Shown here in pieces: positions 16,370 to 24,988 of a stretch of 33,741 nucleotides of DNA. Both the position numbers and the translations under genes were made by a program. Each line of letters starts with the position of its first letter. Within the stretch, counting starts at the first letter, position 1. Source of the stretch: DASSBQ01 sp035250505 (GTDB lineage: Bacteria; Nitrospirota; Nitrospiria; Nitrospirales; Nitrospiraceae); assembly GCA_035250505.1 (NCBI GenBank), contig DATFFC010000128.1:1-33741 (forward strand), written 5' to 3'. Below the pieces are notes generated by a model. That model had not been told where the DNA came from. It saw only the letters and a program-made list of their open reading frames with translations, and did not search any database.

Positions 16370-17554
16370 TCAACTGATGAACTTCGCCTTCTGCTTTTTC
16401 CCATCCCACCGCACATCCGGAATCAGCACGTGCCGTTTCTCTTCAATCCGCTCCCGCCATGGGAGCAGATCCCGGAGCATGACCGCCATTTCGGCCTCGA
16501 CATCGTGGGTAGGCTGATAGCCCAGATTCAACAAATGCTTATGGTCAGGGTTGTAATAGTGCTCTTCCAGTTCGGTGCGAGGGTTTTCCAGATTGTGAAC
16601 CTCGACCACGGCGCCGACATTGGCCGCCACCTTCTGAACTTTGAGGGCCAATTGGGTAATGTCGTAGGTCTCTTCGAACTGATTGAAGACTCGGTACTCT
16701 CCTTGAGCGGCCGGATGTTCCACGGCCAGACGCAGGCACTGCACCGAATCTCTCAGCGGAAGAAACCCGCGGCGTTGATGGCCTTTTCCGTACGGAGTCA
16801 ATGGATGGCCGATGACCGCTTGGCAGCAATATCGATTGATCACTGTGCCGAAGGCTTGGTCGAAATCCAACCTGGTCGACAAGGCCGGTTCCGAACCCAT
16901 CTCATCGATTCGCGTCCCGAAGACGACTCCCTGCATCACGTCGGTGGCACGAAGTCCCCATAATCGACACGCGAACATCACATTGTTGGATCCGTGGACT
17001 TTGGACCAGTGATACCACGACGCCGCTTGGCGTGGAAATGGAAGCCGATCGCGACGGCCCCGGTATTCGATCTCAAAAAATCCTTCCGGGATGTCGATGT
17101 TGGGCGTGCCGTACTCCCCCATTGTCCCCAGCTTCACTAAATGGGCGTCAGGACAGACCGCGCGCATGGAAAACAGCAGGTTGAACGTGGTGGTGATGTT
17201 GTTGATCTGCACAAACATCGCATGTTGCGCGTCGATCATCGAATAGGGAGCCGACGGACATTCGCCTAAATGGACTACGGCCTCCGGCCGAAATTCGCGA
17301 AACATCTGCTCCGTGAATTCGTACTGTCGGAGATCTCCCTCCCAAAAATGAAGGGTTTTGCCGTAGCGATGCTTGAATGCCTGAAGGCGTTCATCGATCC
17401 GAGCAATGGGAATGGCGCTCCAGGATTGCATTTCTTCCACCCATTGGCGTCGCATGAAGAGATCCGCACCAGCCACGTCATGACCGCGCGAAGCCAGATG
17501 TTGCGCCAATGTCCATCCCAAATATCCGTCGACCCCGGCTATGAAAACCCTCAC
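16370..17554 (-). CDS. sqdB: UDP-sulfoquinovose synthase family protein (SQD1/SqdB-like)
   Basis: Predicted 394-residue extended SDR enzyme closely resembling plant SQD1, which joins UDP-glucose and sulfite to give UDP-sulfoquinovose. Visible family features include GVDGYLGWTLAQHL (7-20), KLGTMGEYGTPNIDI (141-155, catalytic Thr144), SWYHWSKVHGSNN (179-191, Tyr181, His182, Lys185), YGKGHQRRGFLPLRDSVQC and EEHYYNPDHKHLLNLG. Length matches SQD1. An oddity: the pocket segment reads GECPSAPYSMID (97-108), whereas Arabidopsis SQD1, as I recall it, has GEQRSAPYSMID, so Gln-Arg is replaced by Cys-Pro. The GTG start has a consensus ribosome-binding site. No sulfolipid synthase is recognised nearby; genes on both sides are polysaccharide-modifying, so the product may go into glycan. 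An altered specificity cannot be excluded. Confidence 0.88.
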   Translation of the reverse strand: MRVFIAGVDGYLGWTLAQHLASRGHDVAGADLFMRRQWVEEMQSWSAIPIARIDERLQAFKHRYGKTLHFWEGDLRQYEFTEQMFREFRPEAVVHLGECPSAPYSMIDAQHAMFVQINNITTTFNLLFSMRAVCPDAHLVKLGTMGEYGTPNIDIPEGFFEIEYRGRRDRLPFPRQAASWYHWSKVHGSNNVMFACRLWGLRATDVMQGVVFGTRIDEMGSEPALSTRLDFDQAFGTVINRYCCQAVIGHPLTPYGKGHQRRGFLPLRDSVQCLRLAVEHPAAQGEYRVFNQFEETYDITQLALKVQKVAANVGAVVEVHNLENPRTELEEHYYNPDHKHLLNLGYQPTHDVEAEMAVMLRDLLPWRERIEEKRHVLIPDVRWDGKKQKAKFIS

Positions 17555-17560
17555 ACTATT

Positions 17561-17567
17561 CCTCCTT
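17561..17567 (-). promoter_or_regulatory. Consensus Shine-Dalgarno for the sqdB-like gene
   Basis: On the minus strand AAGGAGG lies six bases upstream of the GTG at 17554. It is the strongest ribosome-binding site I found in the window, and it fixes a GTG start that yields VRVFIAG at the N-terminus. It suggests independent and efficient translation of this gene after an 82-base gap. Confidence 0.75.
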
Positions 17568-17636
17568 GGATACTCATGATCTCATCCCTGTCTCTGAATA
17601 AATCCCAAAATACGTCTTGCCGGGAAAGGATGCGGG

Positions 17637-18818
17637 CTACGTGTTGGACAACAGCAGTTTTCGACAGAGATACAGACGACGTTGAATCAGCGCGCCCATA
17701 AGTCGGGCTTTGGATCGGGTATTCTTATATTCCCATTCATCCGGAGGAATCCACTGGGCGAATAGGCGCCACCGGTTCGGCAACAGCGCCGCGTCCTCGG
17801 AGCCGAAATAGCCGAGACGGCGCCCTAAGGCGTAGGTCCTGAGAAGAATCAAGCCCCGCTCGCGTTCCGTCAGAATATCTTCGTAGCCATAGGCCGCCGC
17901 CATATCAGGCACCACATGAGCCGGCGTATCGACTCCCTTCAGGCTGGACATTCTCGGCAGCGTCCTCAGATGCTTGCCGCCCAGGACGGTCTGAAGAGCT
18001 GGCTCGACAGGCGGATCGACACCCAGCCACGTACAGATTCGGCTCACCGTTTCCTGTGGAGACCGACAGAGATCCTCGTACCGCACGAGATGATGCCGCG
18101 CGGGATCCGTCGCCAATCCCTGGAGCGCAAACTCGGCATGAGGAATCCACCGGGACTCGAGCTGTAACCGTAAAATATCCCCCTCCCCGCCATGGTCCCA
18201 GAAGGGCTTTTGTTTCAGCACCATGTCGGTGCGTTTCAGACAGGCGTAGTTGGTATAGGGATGGCGAACAATGTGTACGAATTTCATCTCGGGAAACAAG
18301 CGCTCATAACGGGGCAAATCCACCACCTCAAGCGACTTGAACATGAGCAGCGGCTCAGATGGCAATTGTCTGTCGTCGTAATTTCGCCTGATCCCGTCGA
18401 GGTACGAGGGCAGATTTTCCGCCAGCGTGCCTTGCATCCTCTTTCTGATGTCTTCCGAGGTATTGTCACGAACCTCTATGGGCTCCACGACCTTATCCAA
18501 GTATGTTGCCTTCATCTCGTCGAGTTGCTCGCCGACCCAGCGATGGAACCGCCGAATCCGCCGCTGGCGTACAGCCTGATGGTTTCCTGTGAGCAGGGAA
18601 AGACAAGACCACATGGCGCGCTTGAGTGTCCCTCGAGGTGAATGAGGCGCAAATGTACGAAGGTAATTCAGTTCAATCGGGTAAATCCATAAGCCGGGAC
18701 TGCCATCCAACAGACGCATCAGCAAAGTCGAGCCGTTTCGTCCCGCGGCGAAAATTCCTACCAGCCCCGGTCGGGACATTCCGCCCGTCGATGCCCGAAC
18801 CACGGTCGAACTTGGCAT
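17637..18818 (-). CDS. PAPS-dependent sulfotransferase
   Basis: Predicted 393-residue cytosolic sulfotransferase. The 5'-phosphosulfate loop GRNGSTLLMRLL is at residues 26-37 (the GRSGT-type variant found in bacterial and carbohydrate sulfotransferases), and the 3'-phosphate-binding segment VHIVRHPYTNYACLKR follows at about 181-196, with the conserved Arg and downstream Tyr/Lys. The ATG at 18818 lies two bases after the flippase stop; a longer frame would overlap the flippase and is Arg/Gly-rich noise. The donor should be PAPS from the adjacent cysC; the acceptor is likely a sugar hydroxyl of the repeat unit. No transmembrane segment is evident, so sulfation would happen before export. Confidence 0.87.
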   Translation of the reverse strand: MPSSTVVRASTGGMSRPGLVGIFAAGRNGSTLLMRLLDGSPGLWIYPIELNYLRTFAPHSPRGTLKRAMWSCLSLLTGNHQAVRQRRIRRFHRWVGEQLDEMKATYLDKVVEPIEVRDNTSEDIRKRMQGTLAENLPSYLDGIRRNYDDRQLPSEPLLMFKSLEVVDLPRYERLFPEMKFVHIVRHPYTNYACLKRTDMVLKQKPFWDHGGEGDILRLQLESRWIPHAEFALQGLATDPARHHLVRYEDLCRSPQETVSRICTWLGVDPPVEPALQTVLGGKHLRTLPRMSSLKGVDTPAHVVPDMAAAYGYEDILTERERGLILLRTYALGRRLGYFGSEDAALLPNRWRLFAQWIPPDEWEYKNTRSKARLMGALIQRRLYLCRKLLLSNT

Positions 18819-18820
18819 AC

Positions 18821-20254
18821 CTACGCCGCCCTCAAGATATCGCGCACCGCCGCCACCCGGACAAGCCATACGAGCGCGATCCCCACAACGGAGACCGCCG
18901 TCACGACCTTGATTCCCAGCGGAAGGCCGACTCCATGCACCGCAACATACGTCGCAAATAATGCCCCTACACCCCAAACAAATCCGGATTCCAGCTCATA
19001 TGGGCATCCGAGACGACGGGCGATGACATACCGCGCGATGTGAAGGCCTACCGCGCCTCCTGCGGCAGCCAACGTCGCCCCGACGACGCCGAATCCCCAT
19101 GTGCCGGCGATCACCAATGCCATGGTAACGATGCTGAGCAGAATCGACGTAGCCGACATGAGACCGTTCCGGCGCACGGACAACAAATACTGGGTGAAGG
19201 GTACTCCCATGCTGTGGGCAAAGACGAACAGGTACCACAGCGGCACCAGTTTGGCAGCCTCGTCGAATTTCCCGTGCGTCAATACATGAACGATCTCCGG
19301 TGAGAAAAACGTGACGAGAATGCCTCCCACCGTGATACAGAGATACCAGGCGGACACGGCGCTTTCCAAAGTGTGCGCGAGTCTTGCCGAACCGGTCGCA
19401 AACAGTTCGAGAAAATTGGGAATCATGGTGCGCGAATACGCTTTTGTCATATTGATGAAGATGCCGCGATAGGTCTGCGCATGAGCATAAATGCCGAGAG
19501 ACGACAGATTGAGCCATTGTTGAATCACAAACCGGTCCAGCGTGTTGGCAGCCACGTCCGTCACACTGAACGGAACGGCCGGCAATCCGGTCCGGATAAT
19601 CTCCTTTAACCAATGCGCCCGAACGCGGCCCGAGATCTTCCGCCGAATGTAACACCATCCATGAATGGTGGAGGCGATCCCTCCCGCGATCGGCGCGAGA
19701 AACATCGCCACCACGCCGAGTTTCATGACCGACAGGCCGACCAGCGTCGTCGCGGCACCGGTACCCCACTGCAAGGATTCATTGACGGCATGGCTGACCG
19801 GGGCCCTCTCATTAACCATGACGGAGCTCAATGTAATCCATGACGTGCCGGCCAAGAGTCCGACCAAGGCCAGCCCGAAATAGGCCTGATACTCCGGCCG
19901 ATAGTCGCGCACGAGTACCGGCAAGAGGACAGGCGACAGGAACCAAAAGACCAAGATCCACACCACCTTCATTGAGATATTGGCTAGAAGAAGATTAAAC
20001 AAAAGGTCGCGCCGCCCCTCGCCCGATGTCTGATGCCAATGCGTGGACAGCACCCAGCTGTCTCCGGTGGACGCCAGCGGGACGATCGGCATTGCAAGCG
20101 CAGTCAAAATGGCTACTACACCGATGTCGGCCGGGTCAAGGTAGTAGGTGGTCACCGGCATCATGATGAACATGCCGGCAACACCCTGGAGGAGCGTCGG
20201 AGTCAGAAACCAGAGGAAATTCCGGTCCCACCGCGCTGATTCTTTGCCGAACAC
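18821..20254 (-). CDS. wzx: Wzx-like lipid-linked oligosaccharide flippase
   Basis: Predicted 477-residue inner-membrane protein of the MOP/polysaccharide transport family, with about 12-14 hydrophobic segments spread over the whole length and short basic cytoplasmic loops (for example CYIRRKISGR). Its role would be to flip the undecaprenyl-linked repeat unit to the periplasm for polymerisation. The GTG start at 20254 has GGAGAG four bases upstream and lies 11 bases after cysC. The stop (TAG) is two bases before the sulfotransferase ATG. Placement between the PAPS-making and PAPS-using genes suggests that sulfation and export evolved together. Confidence 0.85.
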   Translation of the reverse strand: MFGKESARWDRNFLWFLTPTLLQGVAGMFIMMPVTTYYLDPADIGVVAILTALAMPIVPLASTGDSWVLSTHWHQTSGEGRRDLLFNLLLANISMKVVWILVFWFLSPVLLPVLVRDYRPEYQAYFGLALVGLLAGTSWITLSSVMVNERAPVSHAVNESLQWGTGAATTLVGLSVMKLGVVAMFLAPIAGGIASTIHGWCYIRRKISGRVRAHWLKEIIRTGLPAVPFSVTDVAANTLDRFVIQQWLNLSSLGIYAHAQTYRGIFINMTKAYSRTMIPNFLELFATGSARLAHTLESAVSAWYLCITVGGILVTFFSPEIVHVLTHGKFDEAAKLVPLWYLFVFAHSMGVPFTQYLLSVRRNGLMSATSILLSIVTMALVIAGTWGFGVVGATLAAAGGAVGLHIARYVIARRLGCPYELESGFVWGVGALFATYVAVHGVGLPLGIKVVTAVSVVGIALVWLVRVAAVRDILRAA

Positions 20255-20265
20255 GGAGCTCTCCG

Positions 20266-20802
20266 TTACGATTGCATCCCCCCGATCGCTTTCATGATCC
20301 GCTGCACCGATATCGGGGGCGGGTCCACGCTGGTTTCAACCACGACATCGGGCGCAAGCGGCTCTTCATAAGGATCGGACACTCCGGTGAACTGCTGTAT
20401 TTCTCCGCGCAAGGCCTTGGCATACATGCCTTTGACATCCCGTTTCATGCATTCTTCGATCGCACAACGCACCCAGACCTCCAGAAACGTGCCGGTTCCC
20501 CCGACATTCTCGATCATGGCACGGACCCGGCTCCGGCTTTCGCGATAGGGAGAGACCGCCGCGACAATCGTCGTGACGCCGTGGCGGGCGAGAAGCTGGC
20601 AGACCCACCCGATACGCAGAATATTGGTATCCCGGTCCGCGCGGGAAAAGCCGAGGCCCTTCGACAGATGGGTCCGGACGACGTCACCGTCCAGCATTTC
20701 AAGGGACGTGCCTCGCCTGGCCAGCGATTCGGCAAGAAGCGTCGCAATCGTCGTCTTGCCGGAACATGGAAGCCCCGTCAGCCAGATGGTCCTTGCTCTC
20801 AT
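20266..20802 (-). CDS. cysC: Adenylylsulfate (APS) kinase
   Basis: Predicted 178-residue stand-alone APS kinase, which phosphorylates adenosine 5'-phosphosulfate at the 3' hydroxyl to give PAPS. The P-loop GLPCSGKT is at residues 10-17, the APS-binding LDGDVVRTHLSKGLGFSRAD at 37-56, the conserved Ser in VSPYR at residue 84, and FTGVSDPYEEP at 138-148. Length is that of single-domain CysC. The gene is separated from the sulfotransferase only by the flippase, so the PAPS is probably for glycan sulfation rather than cysteine synthesis. No ATP sulfurylase (CysD/CysN or Sat) is in the window, so APS must come from elsewhere. Confidence 0.94.
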   Translation of the reverse strand: MRARTIWLTGLPCSGKTTIATLLAESLARRGTSLEMLDGDVVRTHLSKGLGFSRADRDTNILRIGWVCQLLARHGVTTIVAAVSPYRESRSRVRAMIENVGGTGTFLEVWVRCAIEECMKRDVKGMYAKALRGEIQQFTGVSDPYEEPLAPDVVVETSVDPPPISVQRIMKAIGGMQS

Positions 20803-20836
20803 ATCAGGACGGGTGAAGCGGACAAGTTCCTGACTG

Positions 20837-22957
20837 TCACAGTGACCTATCGGTCGGCTTGAGGATCATGAATGTCACGGAGACAGGAAGCACGCCTTTC
20901 CAGCGCCACCGCAACCACGAAGCATTCTGAACCGTCCCATACGAGGAGGCCACCGGCGCTTCTTCCACCCTGGACTCGATCTCGGCACACCCTGCCACCC
21001 TAGGATGACGGAGAGGGTTCGTCAGCCGGACCACCTGCCGAGAAGTCAGGATATCCCAACCGTTCTCTGCTCGCACTACCCGGCAACCCGGCGCACAGGT
21101 CCAGGCCCACTCGATGCAGTGCGCGGTCGAACGTCCAATCAGGCCGGAGAAATGATCCACGACGTGGACGAACGGTCCGGGCCGGTGAACAGATACTTCG
21201 CGCCGATGGCAAATGGAATCAGAGAGTCGTCGGTATCCGTCGAACTCAGCCGCCACGCAATCCAGCTCGTCTCCGGTCTCCCACTTTAGGGTGCGTGGCC
21301 GCCCGTCCGGATGCAAACAAAAGAATCTGCCGGCAATGAACCGATTCTGTTCCCTCCCATCGATCATCACCGTCGAATGGTGAGCGGTGCCACGGAACAG
21401 GTCATACATCCGCGGGTCGCCAGTATAGAGAAAACACCCGGGATCTACAAGGATATCTTCTCCGCCCAGATGCAGTTCCAGGGAAAGGATATCGTTGTGT
21501 TTATGCGTCCCGAGACCCTTCGTGCCGACGGGATTACAATTGAACAACACATAATCCTCACGATCCCGCATGATGTAAAAGCCACCTGAGGGGAACGCGA
21601 CGCTGGTCTGAGCGGTCACCGCCATATCCGACTGTCGCGAAAATAGATCGCGGCCCTGCTTCCCGAGCCACAACGCCTCAATTTTCCGCGGGCCCGCGGC
21701 GCGCCACCAGTCCTCAGGGCCGTAGAGCGCGGCCCCTGCCGCCAAGACATGTCGATGATCCCGATGATCCACCGTCCCGTATCCGGTCAAGATATGAAGC
21801 CGGCCGTTATCTCCGTCTCCGACTTGTGGCGCCAAGCCATTAGGTTTGGTGTAACCGCGTGTGAATTCACACATCAAGTGAAGCTTCCGATGGAAGGGAT
21901 CAGGCAGCGAGATGCCGTGATGGCGGCACAGCAGCGCCGCCGAGAGGAACATCTCCGACACCAGCCGGTGGTACGAGATGCTCGATTCGTAATGCACGCC
22001 GTCGTCCAGTACCTGGCGGTCCATTTCTTGAGTGAGTTCCCGAACCGCGATGGCCCGCCACCGACCGCTGTCGCGACATTCCGGCAAGCACAGCCCGAGA
22101 TAGAGCAAGCCCACGAGATCGGCAAGGTAATGATTGGTCGTCACACCGTCGGTGCGCCGCTCAAGATTGGCCGCGACGTGCCGCCCGTGACCGATCAAGG
22201 ATGCCAGCACATCCACCAACCATGTCCCTGTCACGGCGGGCGCATCCGCAATCAGGCCGATGGCCCAGAGCCAGTTCACCGCCCGGATGGCCACCTCCAT
22301 CGGACAGGCCCAGTTGACCCCACGTCCCGTCGGGTTCTCGGCAATCCAATCCGATATTTGATCGACCACTTCTTGCGCATACCGGCATGCTCCCGTCAGC
22401 ACATAGGCCTGAGCGAGGACGGGCAAATGCTGGCAGCGTGACAGTTCCCAGGGAACTTTGATATCGACGCCCGGCTCAGCTCCATGCCGGACGGCGAGGT
22501 AATGGTCGCTCGGCTCCCAGCGAAATCCGCTCTTGAAGTCGCGATGCCAATCGATATTCTTCCCCAGATCCGTGGGACCGGACCCCAACAAATCGAACAC
22601 ATGGTCGCACAGACGATCGGCCGCGCTGACGCAGGATTGCAACTCCTCCGGCGCTCGCTGCTGATACAGGAGTCTCAAGGTTTGGGTGTCGGCGGGACCG
22701 GTCGGCAGACGAGAAGTCAACCCGCGCCTGATGTCGGCGACTCGCTCGGCCAGCTTCTGTTCATCTATCTGTAGGGCGCGAATCAGGGTGCACGAGCCGG
22801 TCGCGGCGGGACGGCGCCGGTCTTGCCAGCAACGCCATCGAATCACCACCGGGCGAATCATTTTTGCCATCGCGATTCGCATGACTCCGGCCGGCCCGGC
22901 GGTCCGGACCTTAGCCTGAACCAATTCCCGCCACGTCACCGTCGATTCCCGACTCAT
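20837..22957 (-). CDS. Heparinase II/III-like polysaccharide lyase family protein
   Basis: Predicted 706-residue protein with an alpha/alpha-toroid N-terminal half and a C-terminal heparinase II/III beta-sheet domain. Family motifs include TTNHYLAD (residues 273-280), DGVHYESSISYHR (319-331) and GTHKHNDILSLELHLG (483-498), whose His and Tyr residues correspond to the lyase active site. I see no clear signal peptide: the N-terminus is basic and not strongly hydrophobic, so cellular location is uncertain. Start is the ATG at 22957; longer frames run into asnB. Family members cleave uronic-acid-containing, often sulfated, glycans by beta-elimination and are common in exopolysaccharide loci beside AsnB. 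Here it may trim, release or edit the locus's own sulfated polymer; that is inference. Confidence 0.82.
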   Translation of the reverse strand: MSRESTVTWRELVQAKVRTAGPAGVMRIAMAKMIRPVVIRWRCWQDRRRPAATGSCTLIRALQIDEQKLAERVADIRRGLTSRLPTGPADTQTLRLLYQQRAPEELQSCVSAADRLCDHVFDLLGSGPTDLGKNIDWHRDFKSGFRWEPSDHYLAVRHGAEPGVDIKVPWELSRCQHLPVLAQAYVLTGACRYAQEVVDQISDWIAENPTGRGVNWACPMEVAIRAVNWLWAIGLIADAPAVTGTWLVDVLASLIGHGRHVAANLERRTDGVTTNHYLADLVGLLYLGLCLPECRDSGRWRAIAVRELTQEMDRQVLDDGVHYESSISYHRLVSEMFLSAALLCRHHGISLPDPFHRKLHLMCEFTRGYTKPNGLAPQVGDGDNGRLHILTGYGTVDHRDHRHVLAAGAALYGPEDWWRAAGPRKIEALWLGKQGRDLFSRQSDMAVTAQTSVAFPSGGFYIMRDREDYVLFNCNPVGTKGLGTHKHNDILSLELHLGGEDILVDPGCFLYTGDPRMYDLFRGTAHHSTVMIDGREQNRFIAGRFFCLHPDGRPRTLKWETGDELDCVAAEFDGYRRLSDSICHRREVSVHRPGPFVHVVDHFSGLIGRSTAHCIEWAWTCAPGCRVVRAENGWDILTSRQVVRLTNPLRHPRVAGCAEIESRVEEAPVASSYGTVQNASWLRWRWKGVLPVSVTFMILKPTDRSL

Positions 22958-22980
22958 AGACAGCCGGCGAGCTTCGCCTA

Positions 22981-24876
22981 TCACTTCAGGTACTCTTTCC
23001 ACCACAGGGCAAGATTGAACAAATACCAGCCACGCGGATCGCCGGCGGTAATCACGCGCCTTACCTCGCCGGCATCCAAGACGTCGGTCTGATCGCAAAA
23101 TTCCTCGACCGCCTGAAGCATGGCCGGCCCAAGCCGGTCCGCCATCCACTCATAGACCGGAACGCCGAATCCTTGTTTTTCCCTCTCGATGATGCAGTCG
23201 GGAATGACGTTCTTCACCGCCCGCTTCAACACCGCCTTCAGCACGCCGCCGCGCGTCTTCACTTCTTCCGGAATGCTCATCGCCAACTCGACCAACTCAT
23301 GATCGAGAAACGGCACTCTGGCTTCCAGGCTCGCCCCCATGCTCATCTTATCGACCCGCATCAACAACAACTCCGGCAGCCGAACATTCAAGTCGAGATA
23401 GGTCATCCATTGCACCGGCCGCCGGTCCCAACAGTCCTGTTCAAAACGCCGGCGGTACGGAGAGAGGGCTTCCCAGGAGGAATAGCCCGAGAAACGTTGC
23501 CTCAGCCGCTCCGATAGGAGCTGTCGCTTGTGGCGTTCCGAAAATGCTTCCGCACCTCCCCAGAAGACCGGCTGTCCATCCGCTCCCCGGCGAAGCCATT
23601 CATACCAAAAGCCGGTTCCCCGGCCGCTTACCGCCAGCAGCCCAAGGCCGAGCCGCTTGAATGCGCCGGGAACAGGCAGCCGATTCCATTGTTCCAATTT
23701 CCAGCTCGTCTTCCAAGCCGGATATCCCCAGAACAACTCGTCGGCCCCCTCCCCGACCTGACATACAATGACGCCATGGTCACGCGCCAATCGCGATACA
23801 TAGTACACGGGAACGCAGACCGGATCGGCAATAGGCTCATCCTGCAACCGTACCATCGTCGGAACGAATTCCAAGAGATCGTCCAACGTCAGCAACCGCT
23901 CATGATGGTCCGCGCCGACCGTTCGTGCCATGAGCCTGGCGTACTCCAGCTCATTCCTATACGAGTTATAGTCACCGGCATAACCAATCGTAAATGTGCT
24001 GACCGGTCCTCGCTCCTTTTCGGAAAACAACGCCGCGTTCGTGCTCGAATCGATGCCTCCCGACAGAAACACACCGACCGGCACATCGCTCATCTTCCGG
24101 AGTTGCACGGACACCTTGAGCAGGTCGATCACTCGTTCGGCGATCGTCTCGTCCGACTCGGATGTCAAGGGCGACGTATGGTCCAGGACGTCCCAGTACC
24201 GCCGCTCTTCGATGTACCCGTCGGCCTGAATGCGCAGCCAGGTGCCGGGAGGAAGTTTCTTGATGCCCTCGAACATCGTCTGCGGCGCCGGCACGGTGAG
24301 AAACGACAGGTAGTGGTAGAGACCCTCTTCAGACAGCAGGCGTGCTTGTGCGGGATCCTGCAAGATCGCTTTGATCTCCGACGCGAAGACCAGTCGTCCA
24401 CTCTGAACACTATAGTAAAGGGGTTTTACGCCGATCCGGTCTCGGATCAGCCACAATTCACGCCGTCCGACGTCCCAAAGCGCGATGGCGAACATGCCGC
24501 GAAATCTGTCCAGGCACCGGATGCCCCATTGCTCGAAGGCATGGAGAATCACCTCCGTGTCTGAATGGTCCGTCTTCCAGCGGTGTGTTCCGAACGCCTC
24601 GAGCTCGCGTCGGATCTCGGCATGGTTGTAAATCTCGCCGTTGAACGAGACCCAGAGAGTCCCATTTTCATTCGACATGGGCTGGGCCGCTGCATCGGAC
24701 AGATCGATGATGGACAGCCGCCGGTGGCCCAACCCGATACGACCGTCCGGCGAAAGCCACAGTCCTGCGCCGTCCGGGCCACGGTGGACCATCGCATCCC
24801 GCATCCGCGACAGGTACGACTCGGTGACCCGGAAATCGGACCGATCAAAGACCAACGTTCCGCAAATGGCGCACAC
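22981..24876 (-). CDS. asnB: Glutamine-hydrolysing asparagine synthase-type amidotransferase (AsnB family)
   Basis: Predicted 631-residue two-domain enzyme. The N-terminal class II glutaminase domain has the nucleophile Cys2 (MCAICG), HRGPDG (31-36) and FNGEIYN (78-84). The C-terminal ATP-pyrophosphatase domain carries LSGGIDSS (271-278). The GTG start at 24876 is needed so that Cys becomes residue 2 after Met removal; GAGG lies eight bases upstream. Within polysaccharide loci such proteins often do not make free asparagine but amidate a sugar carboxylate or related precursor; that role is inferred from context. The stop is 23 bases before the heparinase-like gene, so they are probably co-expressed. 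Confidence 0.9.
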   Translation of the reverse strand: MCAICGTLVFDRSDFRVTESYLSRMRDAMVHRGPDGAGLWLSPDGRIGLGHRRLSIIDLSDAAAQPMSNENGTLWVSFNGEIYNHAEIRRELEAFGTHRWKTDHSDTEVILHAFEQWGIRCLDRFRGMFAIALWDVGRRELWLIRDRIGVKPLYYSVQSGRLVFASEIKAILQDPAQARLLSEEGLYHYLSFLTVPAPQTMFEGIKKLPPGTWLRIQADGYIEERRYWDVLDHTSPLTSESDETIAERVIDLLKVSVQLRKMSDVPVGVFLSGGIDSSTNAALFSEKERGPVSTFTIGYAGDYNSYRNELEYARLMARTVGADHHERLLTLDDLLEFVPTMVRLQDEPIADPVCVPVYYVSRLARDHGVIVCQVGEGADELFWGYPAWKTSWKLEQWNRLPVPGAFKRLGLGLLAVSGRGTGFWYEWLRRGADGQPVFWGGAEAFSERHKRQLLSERLRQRFSGYSSWEALSPYRRRFEQDCWDRRPVQWMTYLDLNVRLPELLLMRVDKMSMGASLEARVPFLDHELVELAMSIPEEVKTRGGVLKAVLKRAVKNVIPDCIIEREKQGFGVPVYEWMADRLGPAMLQAVEEFCDQTDVLDAGEVRRVITAGDPRGWYLFNLALWWKEYLK

Positions 24877-24988
24877 GGGGTGACCTCACCGATTTCGGGA
24901 ACCATCACGCTGCTCGCGGCGGAGTATGACTCGCCGACTGCTGCCTGGGGAAAGAGTCCGCGTTGATCTCGCAAAGCTCGGGAACACG

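Noticed and set aside
16370..17554. Reading the sqdB-like gene as an ordinary UDP-glucose 4-epimerase or dehydratase
   Set aside because: The TMGEYGTPNIDI, YHWSKVH and EEHYYN segments and the overall length match SQD1-type enzymes far better than GalE or RmlB.
20266..20802. cysC as part of assimilatory sulfate reduction
   Set aside because: No reductase or ATP sulfurylase genes are near; the adjacent sulfotransferase gives a better explanation, although dual use cannot be excluded.
23530..24564. Plus-strand open frame of 344 codons
   Set aside because: It is antisense to asnB, whose glutaminase and ATP-binding motifs are intact; the translated sequence is Arg/His-rich with no domain.
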